Shown one piece after another: positions 47,227 to 57,985 of a stretch of DNA of 64,000 bases. Within the stretch, counting starts at the first letter, position 1. The number at the start of each line of letters is the position of its first letter. A program made the position numbers and the translations under genes. Below the pieces are notes generated by a model that ran no database searches, was not told the origin of the DNA, and was given only the letters and a program-made list of their open reading frames with translations. The DNA lies in NCBI RefSeq assembly GCF_000499845.2, contig NC_023758.2:21875366-21939365 (forward strand). Direction: 5' to 3'. The stretch comes from Phaseolus vulgaris. Its lineage: Eukaryota; Streptophyta; Magnoliopsida; Fabales; Fabaceae.

Positions 47227-47920
47227 GATAGCTATACCCGCAGTTGCTGAGAAGTTAAGGTTTCCCCAAAAGACTGATAGAAACTTGGGAGGAAGAAAAA
47301 ACATCTAGTGTGAGTTTCACATGGGGTTCCGGCATGGTGCCGAGCTTTTGAAGGAAGGTTTCTTTAAAGAGTATCTCGAAGCCAACGACGGAGAGCGACA
47401 GGGGGAAGCTGTTCTGAGGGACCCACCACATGAGGTACTCGTACATGCTGAGCTAAACACGATCTCGGGTGGGTTTTCTGGTGGAGGAAGCACGACAGCT
47501 AAGCGTAAGAGGTACGCAAGGGCGGTAATGACGCTGGTGGCGAAAAGTCACAATGACCCCCCGGACCCAGATCTCTATTTTACCAAGGCAGACCTGGTGG
47601 GCATAGTCCCTCATGACAACGACCCAGTAGTGATATCCGTTGTCATGGTCGGAAGAAAGGTGCATTGAGCTCTCATTGAGGAAGGGAGCTCGGCTGACGT
47701 GTTGTTTTGGTCCACGTTTGTTAAGTTGCGGTTATCCCTCGATCAACTGAGGTCGCACGACAAATGTTTTTTCGGTTTTGCAGGAGACCAGGTGGAGTGC
47801 CGAGGATATATTGACTTAAGGACGAATTTTTCATATGAAGAAGCCGCTAGGACCATTGTCATCAGGTATGTGGTAGTCAATACTCCCTCCACTTAAAATC
47901 TATTTTTAGGGAGACCCTCA
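47227..47920 (+). pseudogene. Tat aspartic protease region, decayed
   Basis: The segment HNDPPDPDLYFTKADLVGI followed by VPHDNDPVVISVVM and then EEGSSADVLFWSTF is the gag-protease region of Tat elements. The active site normally reads DTGSSAD; here Asp-Thr is Glu-Glu. An in-frame TGA sits at 47666-47668, probably from CGA. The frame ends at 47894-47896. Confidence 0.8.
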
Positions 47921-48481
47921 TTGAACAGGTTAGGAGCAGTAACATCCACGAAGCATATGAAAATGAATTTGTCATCCCTCGAGGGAAGAGTGATCACAAT
48001 AAGATCCAACCAGAAAGACGCTCGGAAATGTTATGAGAGCAGTTTAAAGAACAGAAGGAGTTACAACGTCGTCGCTATCTCTCAAGAGGGAAAGGTAGCC
48101 GAAGTCTTAGAAACCAAGCTCAGTCATCGACCACGGCCAGGACCAGCTGGCGACGTCCAAGATAGGGAGATCGAAGGAAAATTATTCAAGCTCGGTGCCT
48201 TGTTGGGGCAGGAGCTACAAGACCAGATAGTGATAGTGATAGCTAGACACCTACACGTGTTCGCATGGACCTCTGCCGACATGTCTGGGTACCAAGCAAT
48301 CGAGAAGGCCGCTCTAGCGGTAGTATTCGCGGCTAGGTGGCTACGACACTACTTTCACGGCTTCAGCGTCATCGTAATGACCGACCTTCCTATCCACAAG
48401 GTTCTGCAAAAGCCTGATATAGCAGGACGCATGGTACGATGGTTGGCCGAACTGTCTGAGTTCGACATCCATTACGAGTGA
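47921..48481 (+). pseudogene. pol: Tat pol with RT deleted, RNase H remnant
   Basis: The frame first gives the pre-RT linker (LFKLGALLGQELQDQIV, HLHVFAWTSADMSG) and then passes without a stop into YQAIEKAALAVVFAARWLRHYF, the second half of the Ty3 RNase H. All of RT (no YXDD or LPFGL-type motif) and the start of RNase H are gone. The joint is at about 48285-48290. The loss is in frame. Confidence 0.8.
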
Positions 48482-48954
48482 GGTGTATGCCGACTCTGCG
48501 GTTGGGGGATCCCAACCCAGAGCCTAGAAGCTTTCGGTGGATATTTTCAGTGTATGGTTCCTCCAATCAGCAGGGTAGTGGAGTTGTAGTTATCTTGGAA
48601 GGACCCAACGGCCTATTAATTGAACAATCTTTGAAATTCGCATTTAAAGTTAGTAACAATCAGGCCGAGTATGAGGCGCTGATAGCTGGGATGTTGTTGT
48701 CCCAAGAATTGGGAGCTCATAACTTGTTGGTGAAGAGCGAGTTATTACTCGCCACTGAGCAGGTTACGAGTAGATATCAAGCTAAGGACCCATAATTAGC
48801 GGCATACCTTAGGTACGTCATGTTGCTGAAAGACACCTTTGTCGAGTTTGAGCTTGTGCACGTTCCAAGAGAGCATAATTCCTGAGCGGATCTCCTAGCC
48901 AAACTGGCCAGCTCGGGAAAAGGACACTGGCAAAGATCGGTGATCCAATAGACT
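48482..48954 (+). pseudogene. second (archaeal-type) RNase H of the Tat element
   Basis: RWIFSVYGSSNQQGSGVVVIL, then LKFAFKVSNNQAEYEALIAGM and LLVKSELLLATEQV. This is the extra RNase H of Tat elements, where FxVDGSS, NNxAEYEAL and SDSxL carry the acidic residues. Here the first Asp is Tyr (VYGSS) and the third is changed (KSE). A TAA follows at 48793. Confidence 0.8.
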
Positions 48955-50361
48955 TTGAAGGCCCCTAGAACGGCAGGAGAGGACCAGTCTATGGAAGTCT
49001 TGACGATAGACACCCGGGAAAGAAGAAGTCACCGATCATTGACCCAAGAAACGTTGAAGGTAGCACGGGTAGGAGCATGCGAGGTGCTGGGAGAGGAGGG
49101 AATGACCATCTCCCCATATGGTACGACTGATACCTGGATTAGTCCTTACTAGTGCTATCTAGCTGACGGTCTACTTCTTGATGAACCCATAGAGTCCAAG
49201 GCGATAAAGAGAAATTCGAGAAAATACACGATGATCGATGGCAAGCTATTTCATCATGGGTACGCTCACCCTGCTCTTATCTGCATTAGCGGTGAACAGT
49301 GCACCCGTGTGATGACCGAGTTGCAAGAAGGCATCTGTGGAAGCCACATTGGAGGTCGAACGCCAGTGTTGAAAGTCATACGAGCTGGGTACTATTGGCC
49401 AACAATGAAAGAAGACTGTGGAAGGCACGCCCAACGATGTGAGCAGTGCTAGAAACACGTTGATTGGCACCACGCACTAGCAAAGGAGTTGCGGCCAATT
49501 CATAGCCTGTGGCCATTTCATACTTAAGGAATAAACATTTTAGGCCCTTTCCCTCCGACCATATGACAAATGAAGTACCTTGTGGTGGCCATCGAATACT
49601 TCACCAAGTGGGTTGAAGCCGAGCACGTCGCCCAAATCACCGCCCACAAGGTACAACATTTCATATGGAAGTATATAGTATGCCGCTTTGGGGTACCTAG
49701 ACATCTGGTGTCGGATAACAAAATGCAATTCGCCAGTCAAAAGCTAGGCAAACTATGCTCGGAGCTCGGAATAAAAAAGATATTTGCCTCGGTGGAACAC
49801 CCCCAGACGAATGGTCAAGTGGAATCAGCCAACAGTGTCTTACTCATAGGCTTGAAGAGAAGGTTAGAGAAAGCCAAGGGAACCTGAGCAGAGGAGGTTC
49901 CCCGAATTCTATGGGCTTATCACACCACGCCTCAGTCCAACACCAAAGAGACACCGTTCAGGTTGGTGTATGGAACGGATGTTATGATCCCCGTAGAGAT
50001 TCATGATAGCTCTCCCCGATTTCAGAATTTCGTTGTTGAAGAATCTGATGAGGGGAGGAAAGTGAACCTGGACTTACTAGAAAAAGTCTGTGAGCAGACG
50101 CGTATTAAGTCGAAATCATTGAAAAGAAGAGTCGAGTTGAGACAAAGAACCAAGGTTACACCTCGACAGTTCCAGGTTGGCGACTTGGTAATGCGGAAAG
50201 CTTGTCCCTACCAATTGGAGAATAAGTTGTCTCCAAAATGGACAGGACCATTTCGCATAGTTGAAGTGCTTGGGAATGGTGCATACAGGTTAGAAACCTT
50301 GGAGGGAGAACCTATTCCTCTTACATGGAACGCTACTAATCTTAAGTTTTATTTTAGTTAA
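48955..50361 (+). pseudogene. Tat integrase pseudogene
   Basis: Pieces in order: zinc-binding H2C2 part with HIGGRTPVLKVIRAGYYWPTM and CGRHAQRCEQC (49231-49452); catalytic core (49570-49887) with KYLVVAIEYFTKWVEAE, where the first Asp is Glu, VSDN with the second Asp, and HPQTNGQVES with the Glu; C-terminal part (49963-50361) with MVYGTDVMIPVEI, QFQVGDLVMRK and KWTGPFRIVEVLGNGAYRLE. A TAG breaks the frame at 49450 and a TGA and frame change lie near 49885. The final stop is at 50359-50361. Confidence 0.88.
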
Positions 50362-51394
50362 GTTGATAGTTATTGTTGAACAATATGGTGTTGAGAAGGT
50401 GACGCTCTTTTTCCCTTGAGAAGGGTTTTTTAATGAGGTTACCCAATAAAAGGTTGTTTGCAAGATGCTGTTTGTTTTTCATTTTCTTGTCGATTGTGAT
50501 GCATGGTGCGACAACCTTTTCCTCGGAGGAGTTCTTCAAGAAGAGTTCGTGTGAACGATTGATTACCAATGGCAGATAAATCGACCTTCCTTGGGAAGTC
50601 GCATTGCTGGTAAAGTTGCACGGATACCTCATCCAGACCGGCATAGAATAAGTTAGGCTAACCTGGTGTGAAATCGATCACCAGGTCTAGGCGCTCTGTG
50701 GGGTGAGTAAAGTAGCACTAATATGTCACCTGACCCAGTATAGGTTAAGTCGGGCTAGCCCAGTGTTAGAGAACTCACCCTAGTCTAGGCGCTCTGTGGG
50801 GTAAGTGAGGTTGCAGAGATAGGACGTTCGGTTGATACGTGGTAGACTAGCTCGGTGTTTGGAAAAATCACCAAAGTAGACATCTTGTGTGCAAATTGGT
50901 TCTGTATTGGCAAGTGAGTCGACCTTCCTCGGTAAGACCCGAAGAAGCACTCTGAAAAGGAGCATTGCGACTAAAACGCATAGTAAGCTGGGTTAGTGCG
51001 TGGAAATAGCAAGTCAAGCTCTGAGCACGCAAGGAGAAACAATACTTGGCAAGATCAAGGTAGATCCTTACCCAAATAGTGAAGTACATCTGTCTACAAC
51101 GGGCTTGAGTATCAACTCATAGTAGCTACAGAGTATGGTCCAATGAAAGGTCATTTTTTCTTTAAAAGTCAAATCCTTGTTATGTCATGATGGAAAAAGT
51201 TGGTGTAGGTAATAAGTTATTTGTGTACGTGGTTGTTATACTTAAGCGCATGTGCGTCAATGTAAGTTCCTATGTTTAAACTAATTGAAAGTCAAATACA
51301 GTATGCGTTAGTAAATAACTAAAGCATAAACATATGAAAATCATAGCAAAAGTTAAGCGTACGTAAACAAGTTCATAATTACACCAAGGTCATT
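50362..51394 (+). mobile_element. Tat spacer between integrase and antisense ORF
   Basis: No gene. A diverged two-copy repeat with the shared block TCTAGGCGCTCTGTGGGGT (near 50685 and 50792) sits where the 148-bp repeats lie in the 3083-14524 copy. Confidence 0.65.
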
Positions 51395-52831
51395 TTACTC
51401 TTCTTCTACTAGTTGCCTGTTTATGAACTTTTTGTTTGGTCCTAGTTGTGAGAAGTCTAAACTTGGGTGAAGGCTGGAGGCCTGCTCGATAGCGACCTCG
51501 ATTCCTACCAGAAGAGCCTGGGAAGTTTCCCCTTTATAGACCTCGACTTCGTCAGCAAAGAACTTGTCCTTCTGGACAAGCTCTTGTTGCAAGCTGGATA
51601 GATGGTCTTCCAGGCGAGCCGCGTGCTCGGCGACATCCCTAGTTTTGTCCTCCAAAAGCCGTTCAGTTTGCTAATGGAGGACTCAGAGGTTTTGAACCTC
51701 TTGTTGCAAGCTTGCCATCTTCTGTTGGGCGTGTTGCTTCTCCTGTTCTATGGCGGCCTCTCGACGCCGCATCTTCTTCACAACCACACAACTTGTGGCC
51801 AAAGCCTGCCCAAGCTACTTCATAACCTCAGGGCGTAAGAGGGAGTCCTCCAAGAAGGAGGCAATGTCAATGTCTCAACTCTAGAGACCCTTATGCCTTA
51901 AGCTCTCCGCACCTCCCTCAAGAAGGCATGGTGTGGAAGCAAGGGTAAATGGAAGCTGCGAAAGGGGAGCGACATTTGAAGTCGCCTGGCCTCGGGAGGG
52001 TGAGGGCATCAGACTGATGGCTTGAGCCCTCCCCCTCTTCCTTGTGAAAACGAAACTCGAGGCAGTGTCCTCGTCATCCTCGGAAGAAGTGGGAGCCACT
52101 GCCACCTTCGTTGGTGCACGACTGGCCATTTTTTCCTTCGCGGCCAGCCTCTGCAGGAAGAACACAAGAAATAACAAGTTATATTCCACAAGTAACAACC
52201 TTACTCTCTAAGGCTAGAGGAAAAAGGTGTACCAGTGTAACTCTTTAAAGAGTTTGGGTCATACTCGTGGGCCAACATATAGGTTGTATCAAAGGCAACA
52301 GGAAGGCTTGTGAAAAATTTGCAAACCTCCTAATAGGCAAGAGCTAGCTTGTCTAAGCACCGGGTAAGCTTGGAGTTAGGTTTTTCAGTCCAGTATAAGG
52401 AAAAACAATATAAGATGCTAGGGTGTTTTTGGTTAACTCGGACTTTGAGAAAATGACATTTGAAATTTTTATAAGAAGATTGGAAGAGGGTAAGGATTCC
52501 CCTCCTAGGAACGCTGTTTACAGAGACCCAGAGTTGATGCTGTAGTTTCTTCATCTCGAAGAGGTAAAGGAACATGTCAACGGAAGGCAAGACGCCGAGC
52601 TGGTCATAGAGAATGGCAAAGGCACGAACAAATGCCCAACTGTTAGGGTGTAGCTGAGCAAGGGCTACATTAAGCTCGGTCAAAATCTCTTTTTTGAAAG
52701 TTGACTAGGGAAGTCGGAGATGGACTCTTTGAAACACAGTGGCTAAATGTAGCAAAAGGGTTTTTCTGGGGATGTGGCTTCGTCACAACATACCGGTTCG
52801 TCAGGCGAGCAAGGGACTAGGAAAATCCAAT
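51395..52831 (-). pseudogene. Tat antisense ORF, second copy
   Basis: Runs opposite to the element and reads toward integrase. N-terminal coding starts to the right of 52831 and is cut by the CACTA-type insert at 52832. The conserved part 52683-52330 has ELNVALAQLHPNSWAFVRAF, SVDMFLYLFEMKKL and LTLFQSSYKNFKCHFLKV, followed by WTEKPNSKLTRCLDKLA. A probable intron is at 52151-52232. After it comes an Ala/Ser-rich, basic linker (52198-51881, KRGRAQA) and a coiled coil (51655-51395, LEDHLSSLQQELVQKDKFFADEV) ending at the stop 51397-51395. Stops occur near 52690 and 52320. The same three-part protein is seen in the other two copies; its role is unknown. Confidence 0.78.
52151..52232 (-). other. 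probable intron in the second antisense ORF
   Basis: Minus strand reads CACTG/GTACACC (donor at 52232) and TTCCTGCAG/AGGCTGG (acceptor at 52151), 82 bp. It sits after the same protein segment as 12651-12749. Confidence 0.6.
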
Positions 52832-53814
52832 CACTAGTGCAAAAAGAAGAAAAGGATACACTTTATTTAGTGCGGCTTTTGCGCTACCCGCTTTCGTAAA
52901 AAACGCGATGGCATTTTTGAAATTATTTTGATTTACGAATGCGGTTATTTGAATAGCTGCATTCGTAAATCAAAGCACTTGATTTACGAATGCGGCTATT
53001 TGTATAACCGCACTTGTAAATCAAAGCGCTTGATTTACGAATGTGGCTATTTGTATAGCCGCACTTGTAAATCAAAGCGCTTGATTTACGAATGCGGCTA
53101 TTTCGTAAATAAAAATTCTTTGATTTACGAATGCGGTTTTACCTTTAGCCGCATTCGTAAATCCTTTTTTACCCTAAATTTTGAAGCGCGCCACACACAA
53201 TTTCAAACTTTCTTTCTCGTCTTTGCCTTCGTTTCGCGTTCGCACTCTGAGTTCGTCTCCTTCTGTTGCATCTGCATTCCATTTGTGCAATATAAGTTTC
53301 TTGAATTCTCCTTCTTCCTCTTCATCTTCACAAATATATGCATATATGTTTTCGTTTTTCTTATATATGTTTTTTTCCTTGCATTGGTGGTCTCGAAGCA
53401 CTGTTTCGTTGGCTGACATTCGTTTTTCTTAGATTGTTTGGTTTCTTGCATTGCTCAGTACTCTTTCATTGTCTTCGTGGTTTCTTGTGGATTTTTTGGT
53501 TTGCTCCGTTGCTGCTTCCCTGTCCGCCGTCGCTTCTGCTGCTGCCACCGTTGTTGGCGCTCCCGTGACTCTTCATCAACGTTGCCTTCACACAAGATTG
53601 ACGATGTTTTAAAATTTTTAATTTTTTTTAATGATTTGGCATATACAAGTGTGGTTAAAGCAAATAACCGCACTTGTAAATGGTATTTATAAATGCGGCT
53701 ATATAGCCGCATTTATATTTCTTGATTTACAAGTGCGTGTTGATCAAATGCGGCTATAAAGCCGCATTTATAAATTCGAAATAGCCGCATTTGTTTTATG
53801 TTTCTGCACTAGTG
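52832..53814. mobile_element. non-autonomous CACTA-type transposon with subterminal repeats
   Basis: 983 bp with terminal inverted repeats CACTAGTGCAAAAA and TTTCTGCACTAGTG (13 of 14 match) and a 3-bp target duplication AAT (52829-52831, 53815-53817), both as expected for CACTA elements. The left 330 bp contain about five units of GATTTACGAATGCGGCTATT, many forming inverted pairs with AGCCGCACTTGTAAATC; the right 180 bp hold the same motif. The middle (about 53170-53640) is different: CT-rich, with exon-like composition, and may be captured sequence. No transposase. Confidence 0.88.
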
Positions 53815-53915
53815 AATTGTCTACCCTGCCAAAATGACATTTTTTCTTCCTAAGGATTACTATTTGCTTAGGAGACTCTTCGCTTAGCCAAGCTCAACTC
53901 GAGCCTGGGGGCTTA
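53815..53915 (+). mobile_element. Tat 3' internal end with polypurine tract
   Basis: The reverse of the antisense ORF leader. It ends ACTCGAGCCTGGGGGCTTA directly before the LTR, matching the polypurine tracts at 3966 and 62643. Confidence 0.75.
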
Positions 53916-55752
53916 TGTACCGACCAGTGCTCAGCCCTCGGTAGTATTTGTACACTCGGTTCTTTTGCACTGCGAGAGACCTGCTCGGCTGTTGGGCTTA
54001 GATAAACCTGGGCCAATGGCCTTGGTCAGGATGGGGTCAGAACGCATGATGGGTGCGCAAAGTAATTTCATTAATACACCCGTTTAAAAGATATATTTGT
54101 GTGGTAGATATAATCTTGTTATTATTTTACATAGTATGTGCCAATATTTTCTCTGTTACGTATTTGTTACATGTTTTTGTTGCATATTTGTTACATGTGG
54201 CCAATTGCTATTAACCCTAAGTAAATAGGGGATACTTATATAACAGAATGGTGGCCTACAGTAAGGGACCTGAAGATCATTGGTGCCCACGACAGGTGGT
54301 TTTTCTGTTATAATAACGTACTAGAATATTTTCAGTTAAGATTTACTTATCTCCAGGGAAAATGGTTGCATGGGGATGTGCGGTAATAAAAGAAGAGTAA
54401 GTCTCCACACAAATAAAAGGTATGTTGTTTTTGCACACTAAACAGAGAATTGTTATTTTTGGGGAGCCCTTACTGACTTGATCGTTGGAGTGCAATCAAC
54501 AAGTAAGGCACTGATACAAACCCAAGGAAGCAGCGGATGACTAAGGACAAATCAAGCACCTCACAAAAAGGTTAGTCATCTCAATATACAAAGTCGAGCC
54601 CCACTAAACCCGAGGAAGCATCAAGAGACGAAGAAGGTACAAACCAAAATATCAAAAGTTCTTCCTGCTGGTTTTCTTAAATGTTTAGAAAATGTTGTAA
54701 ATAAGTTGGGATCATTTGAGGGGTCCAAATAGTATAAATAAGCTAGAATAAAGTGTCTTTAGCATAATAGGGGGTGTGGGTAGAATTTTAGCTTGTACCT
54801 AGCCTTTTTCGAAGGCATTTTGACCTAGTTTCTACAAGGACAAGCCAATGATGCGGGATTGACTTAGTCAAACCCTAAGGCTGCCCATTTTTTCCCTTTT
54901 CCCATCTTACCCCTTTAGCTTGTTCTCCAAGGCTCCTTCACCTATAAATAGGAGGCCTACCTAGTGTATTTTACAAGTTGAAATTATAGTAAAGAAATTC
55001 TGCACAATTTTTGTGTGAGTAAGTCTTCTCTAGTTTGGTCTTATCTTGTGGGTTATGATGCTCTCAAGTGGCGGCCTCCTCCCACTTATCTTGGTGGTTC
55101 CACCCCATCAGTGGCGTGATACACCATTGCTCCACCATCCAAAAATTCTTCTTTCATCATCTCTTCCATTTATCCATAACTTTTCATGTTTGTATCTTCC
55201 TTGTTCTTTAAGTTTCGACTTGCATTCATCATCACCTATTCATGTCTTTTTCTCTTTGCTTTATGGAAATGAACCTTCACATCTACTTAAGCACCTCTAA
55301 TTCTTGTCTTTAAATTCATATACCTTTACTTTCTTGTCTTTAAATTCAAGTACCTTTAAATTCTACTCATTATTTTCTTGCTTTTTATTTTCCAGCACTT
55401 TAATTCTTGCAGAATTTTTTTGGCCATTTTATATATTCATAGCATTTTTCGTTTTGAATATGTTTCTTGTTATGTCTTTTATTGATCTTGTCTTTTACTT
55501 TGAGTCTTATATTCATTAGTGTTCTAGGTGTCTTTGTTTTGATTCTTCTTACTTGTTTTTAATTGTGAAGTTTACAAAATTAATTAGAAACTTGTTTTAG
55601 TAGAAGTAGATTTAAAGTTCCAAACACATGATTTCAAGTGTTTAATTATATTGAATCCAGCCAAACTTTTTTTTCAAAATTAAATGTTCTTGAAAATTTA
55701 CATGATGCAAGCTATATTCATTCTTTTCCCTAAGTCACTTTATTATAAAAAA

Positions 55753-56341
55753 TGTTCCGTCCGGTTGACCGGGACGTCTTCGTGCGCGACCTCAACCGTC
55801 AGCTAGGGACTCCTTCCCACTGGTTATCTGTGGATTCCTGCAAAAAAGAGGACAAAGAGGCGCCCTAGCTACCGTTTGCACTCCGACGCTCAAGTCAACC
55901 AGCAAGAAACACCAAAACTATTCACCTCCGTCTCTGAGCACCGCGTGTGGCACTCTGAAGGTGGTAAAAAGAACTGTGTATTGTGTGTGTGTTCTTCTCC
56001 CTCAGGCAAAAATCTTTTCCCAGTCCCTTGTTCGTAACCTCAAAGCACGAGCAAGCAACTAGAGAGTTCTGGTAAATTTGCCAAAAGTTCGAACCCCGTT
56101 TCCAACATTCTCAGCGCTATTTAAACTACCCAAGCATTTAAAGCGCCTTAAAGCGCCTTTAATTACAAATGTAACGCACTCAATCAGCGCATCTAATTAG
56201 AAAACGTAGCGCATTTAAGACGTTGAAACGCTTGGGAGCCATTATAGTACCTGAACGCTCGAAACGGAAACTGTATTGAATGACTTTAATTACCTGGCAC
56301 CTGACTAAAGGGTGTTTCTATTCTGACATGGCTGTCGTACA
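55753..56341 (-). mobile_element. Tat-type LTR nested in the gag-only element
   Basis: TGTTCCGTCCGGTTGACC to GGCTGTCGTACA, reverse orientation, with the family block TTTGCACTCCGACGCTCAAG (55887-55906). No matching flanks, so one or both edges were deleted after insertion. Confidence 0.65.
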
Positions 56342-56354
56342 CGTGGAGGGCCTC

Positions 56355-56594
56355 ATGGAAGGATAACAACAACAATCCATCCAATTTTTCAAACAACACC
56401 ACTTCTCACCAAAAAGTTTCTAAACACAATCCTTCTACCTCTACCCCTAAGTCACCCACCAAAACTTCAAGCACCAAATGTTTTAAATGTTTAGGTTTTG
56501 GGCACATAGCTGCCAATTGTGCAAATAAAAGAACCACAATATTACAAGAGGTAAATCAAGACCAAATTAAAACAAAATCCAAAAAAAACAAATG
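56355..56594 (+). pseudogene. gag: gypsy gag C-terminus with zinc knuckle
   Basis: A frame starting inside gag (WKDNNNNPSNFSNN) runs through a Ser/Thr/Pro-rich linker to an intact CCHC knuckle CFKCLGFGHIAANC (56479-56520) and stops near 56592. The N-terminal capsid part is gone, removed together with the edge of the LTR at 55753-56341. The downstream region 56600-56983 has no pol. Confidence 0.8.
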
Positions 56595-57985
56595 AAAAAG
56601 AAGAGGAAAGTAAAGTGGGTCTCATCTTGTTGACTCCTACAAAAATCACTACACCTCCTAGGTATACTTCTTCCTTCTCTTTTTCATTCCCCAATAATTG
56701 TAAATACTTGACATCTTTATTAAAAGTTTAGGGATGATCTTCAAAAACCCCCTAAAGGTTATCCATTTTTAAGAGGATTTTCACAAACAAATCATCTTTT
56801 CCCTAAACATTCTCTACAACCATGGCCTGTATCTAGAATTCACCCATGTGAACTCCCCAAGCATCATGCACATAAGTTTGTTTCACATCCTAACCTTAGA
56901 ACTCTCTTCTCTGGGAACAAACTAACTATCGTATTTGTAGGAGTTCTAAATTCGCGAACGAATTCTTTCCAACTTGGGGACCATGATACAAACCCAAGCA
57001 TCTAAGGACAAATCAAGCACCTCACAAAAAGGAAGTAATCTCAATATACAAAGCCGAGCCCCACCAAACCTCGAGGAAGTATCAACAAAAGAAGAAGCTA
57101 CGAACCAGAATATCAAAAGTTCTTTCTGCTGGTCTTCTTAAATGTTTAGAAAATATTGTAAATAGGTTGGGCTCATTTGAGGGGTCCAAATAATAGTAAT
57201 AATCTAGAATAAAGTTCCTTAAGCATAATGGGGGTGTGGGTAGCATTTTAGCTTGTTCCTAGCCCTTTTGAAAGGCATTTTGACATAGTTTCTAGAAGGA
57301 CAAGCCAAGGATGCGGGATTGACTTAGTCAAACCCTAAGGCAGCCCATTTTCCCCTTTTTAGGGTCCTTTACCTATAAATAGGAGGCCTACCTAATGTAT
57401 TTTACAAGTTGAAATTATAGTAAAGAAATTCTGCACAATTTTTGTGTGAGTAGTGAGTGAGTGAGTCTCCTCCAATTTGGTCTTATCTTGTGGGTTATGA
57501 TGCTCTCAAGTGGCGGCCTCCTCCCACTTATCTTGGTGGTTCCACCCCATCAAGTGGCGTGATACACCATTGCTCCACCATCTATAAGTTCTTCTTTCAT
57601 CATCTCTTCCATTTATCCATTCCTTTTCATGTTTGTATCTTCCTTGTTCTTTAAGTTTCGGCTTGGATTCATCATCACCTATTCATGTCTTTTTCTCTTT
57701 GCCTTATGGAAATGAACCTTCACATCTACTTAACCACTTGGTTAAGTTAATGTCCAGTGGGAATTTTCCTTAGGTTATCACCTCTAATTGTCTAAAATCC
57801 AAATCTAAGTAAAGTGTCACCATAAAAATGATCAATCATAAAATCAACTCACATCAGGCGCCCTCTGTCACAACGGAGCCACAATTCAGTACCACGGGGA
57901 GACACGAGTCAATACCCAACTGAGGCAGATCCAAGAAAGGGCGTTCAACCTACTCAACCGGCGGGAGAGTCAACTGGGAAGAATA

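Larger units (their letters stand above)
54512..57856 (+). mobile_element. gag-only gypsy element with two LTRs
   Basis: TGATACAAACCC...CTCACATCA, flanked by GGCAC (54507-54511) and GGCGC (57857-57861); the site without insertion is GGACGCCCTCT at about 46224-46234. The left LTR starts at 54512 and the right LTR is 56984-57856, preceded by AACTTGGGGACCA. The left LTR diverges after about 55290 and its end is not clear. TATA-like CTATAAATAGG lies near 54952 and again near 57373. Inside are only a gag tail and a nested LTR. Confidence 0.85.
45650..57985 (+). mobile_element. Tat-lineage Ty3/gypsy element, full length but decayed
   Basis: LTRs 45650-46322 and 53916-57985 (the latter split by the 54512-57856 insert), flanked by GTTTC (45645-45649) and GTTTT (57986-57990). 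Order: LTR, PBS, gag, protease, two RNase H domains, integrase, spacer, antisense ORF, polypurine tract, LTR. RT is missing through an internal deletion. The second, archaeal-type RNase H and the antisense ORF are hallmarks of the Tat lineage. Confidence 0.88.
53916..57985 (+). mobile_element. Tat 3' LTR, split by a nested gypsy element
   Basis: Halves 53916-54511 and 57862-57985. The first half matches 45650-46220 closely. The end (GGGAAGAATA) differs from the 5' LTR end (GATAACA). Confidence 0.85.

Noticed and set aside
52928..53416. 162-codon ORF with repeated LIYECGYL units
   Set aside because: The repeats are the subterminal DNA repeats of the CACTA-type element read in one frame; nothing else supports a protein.
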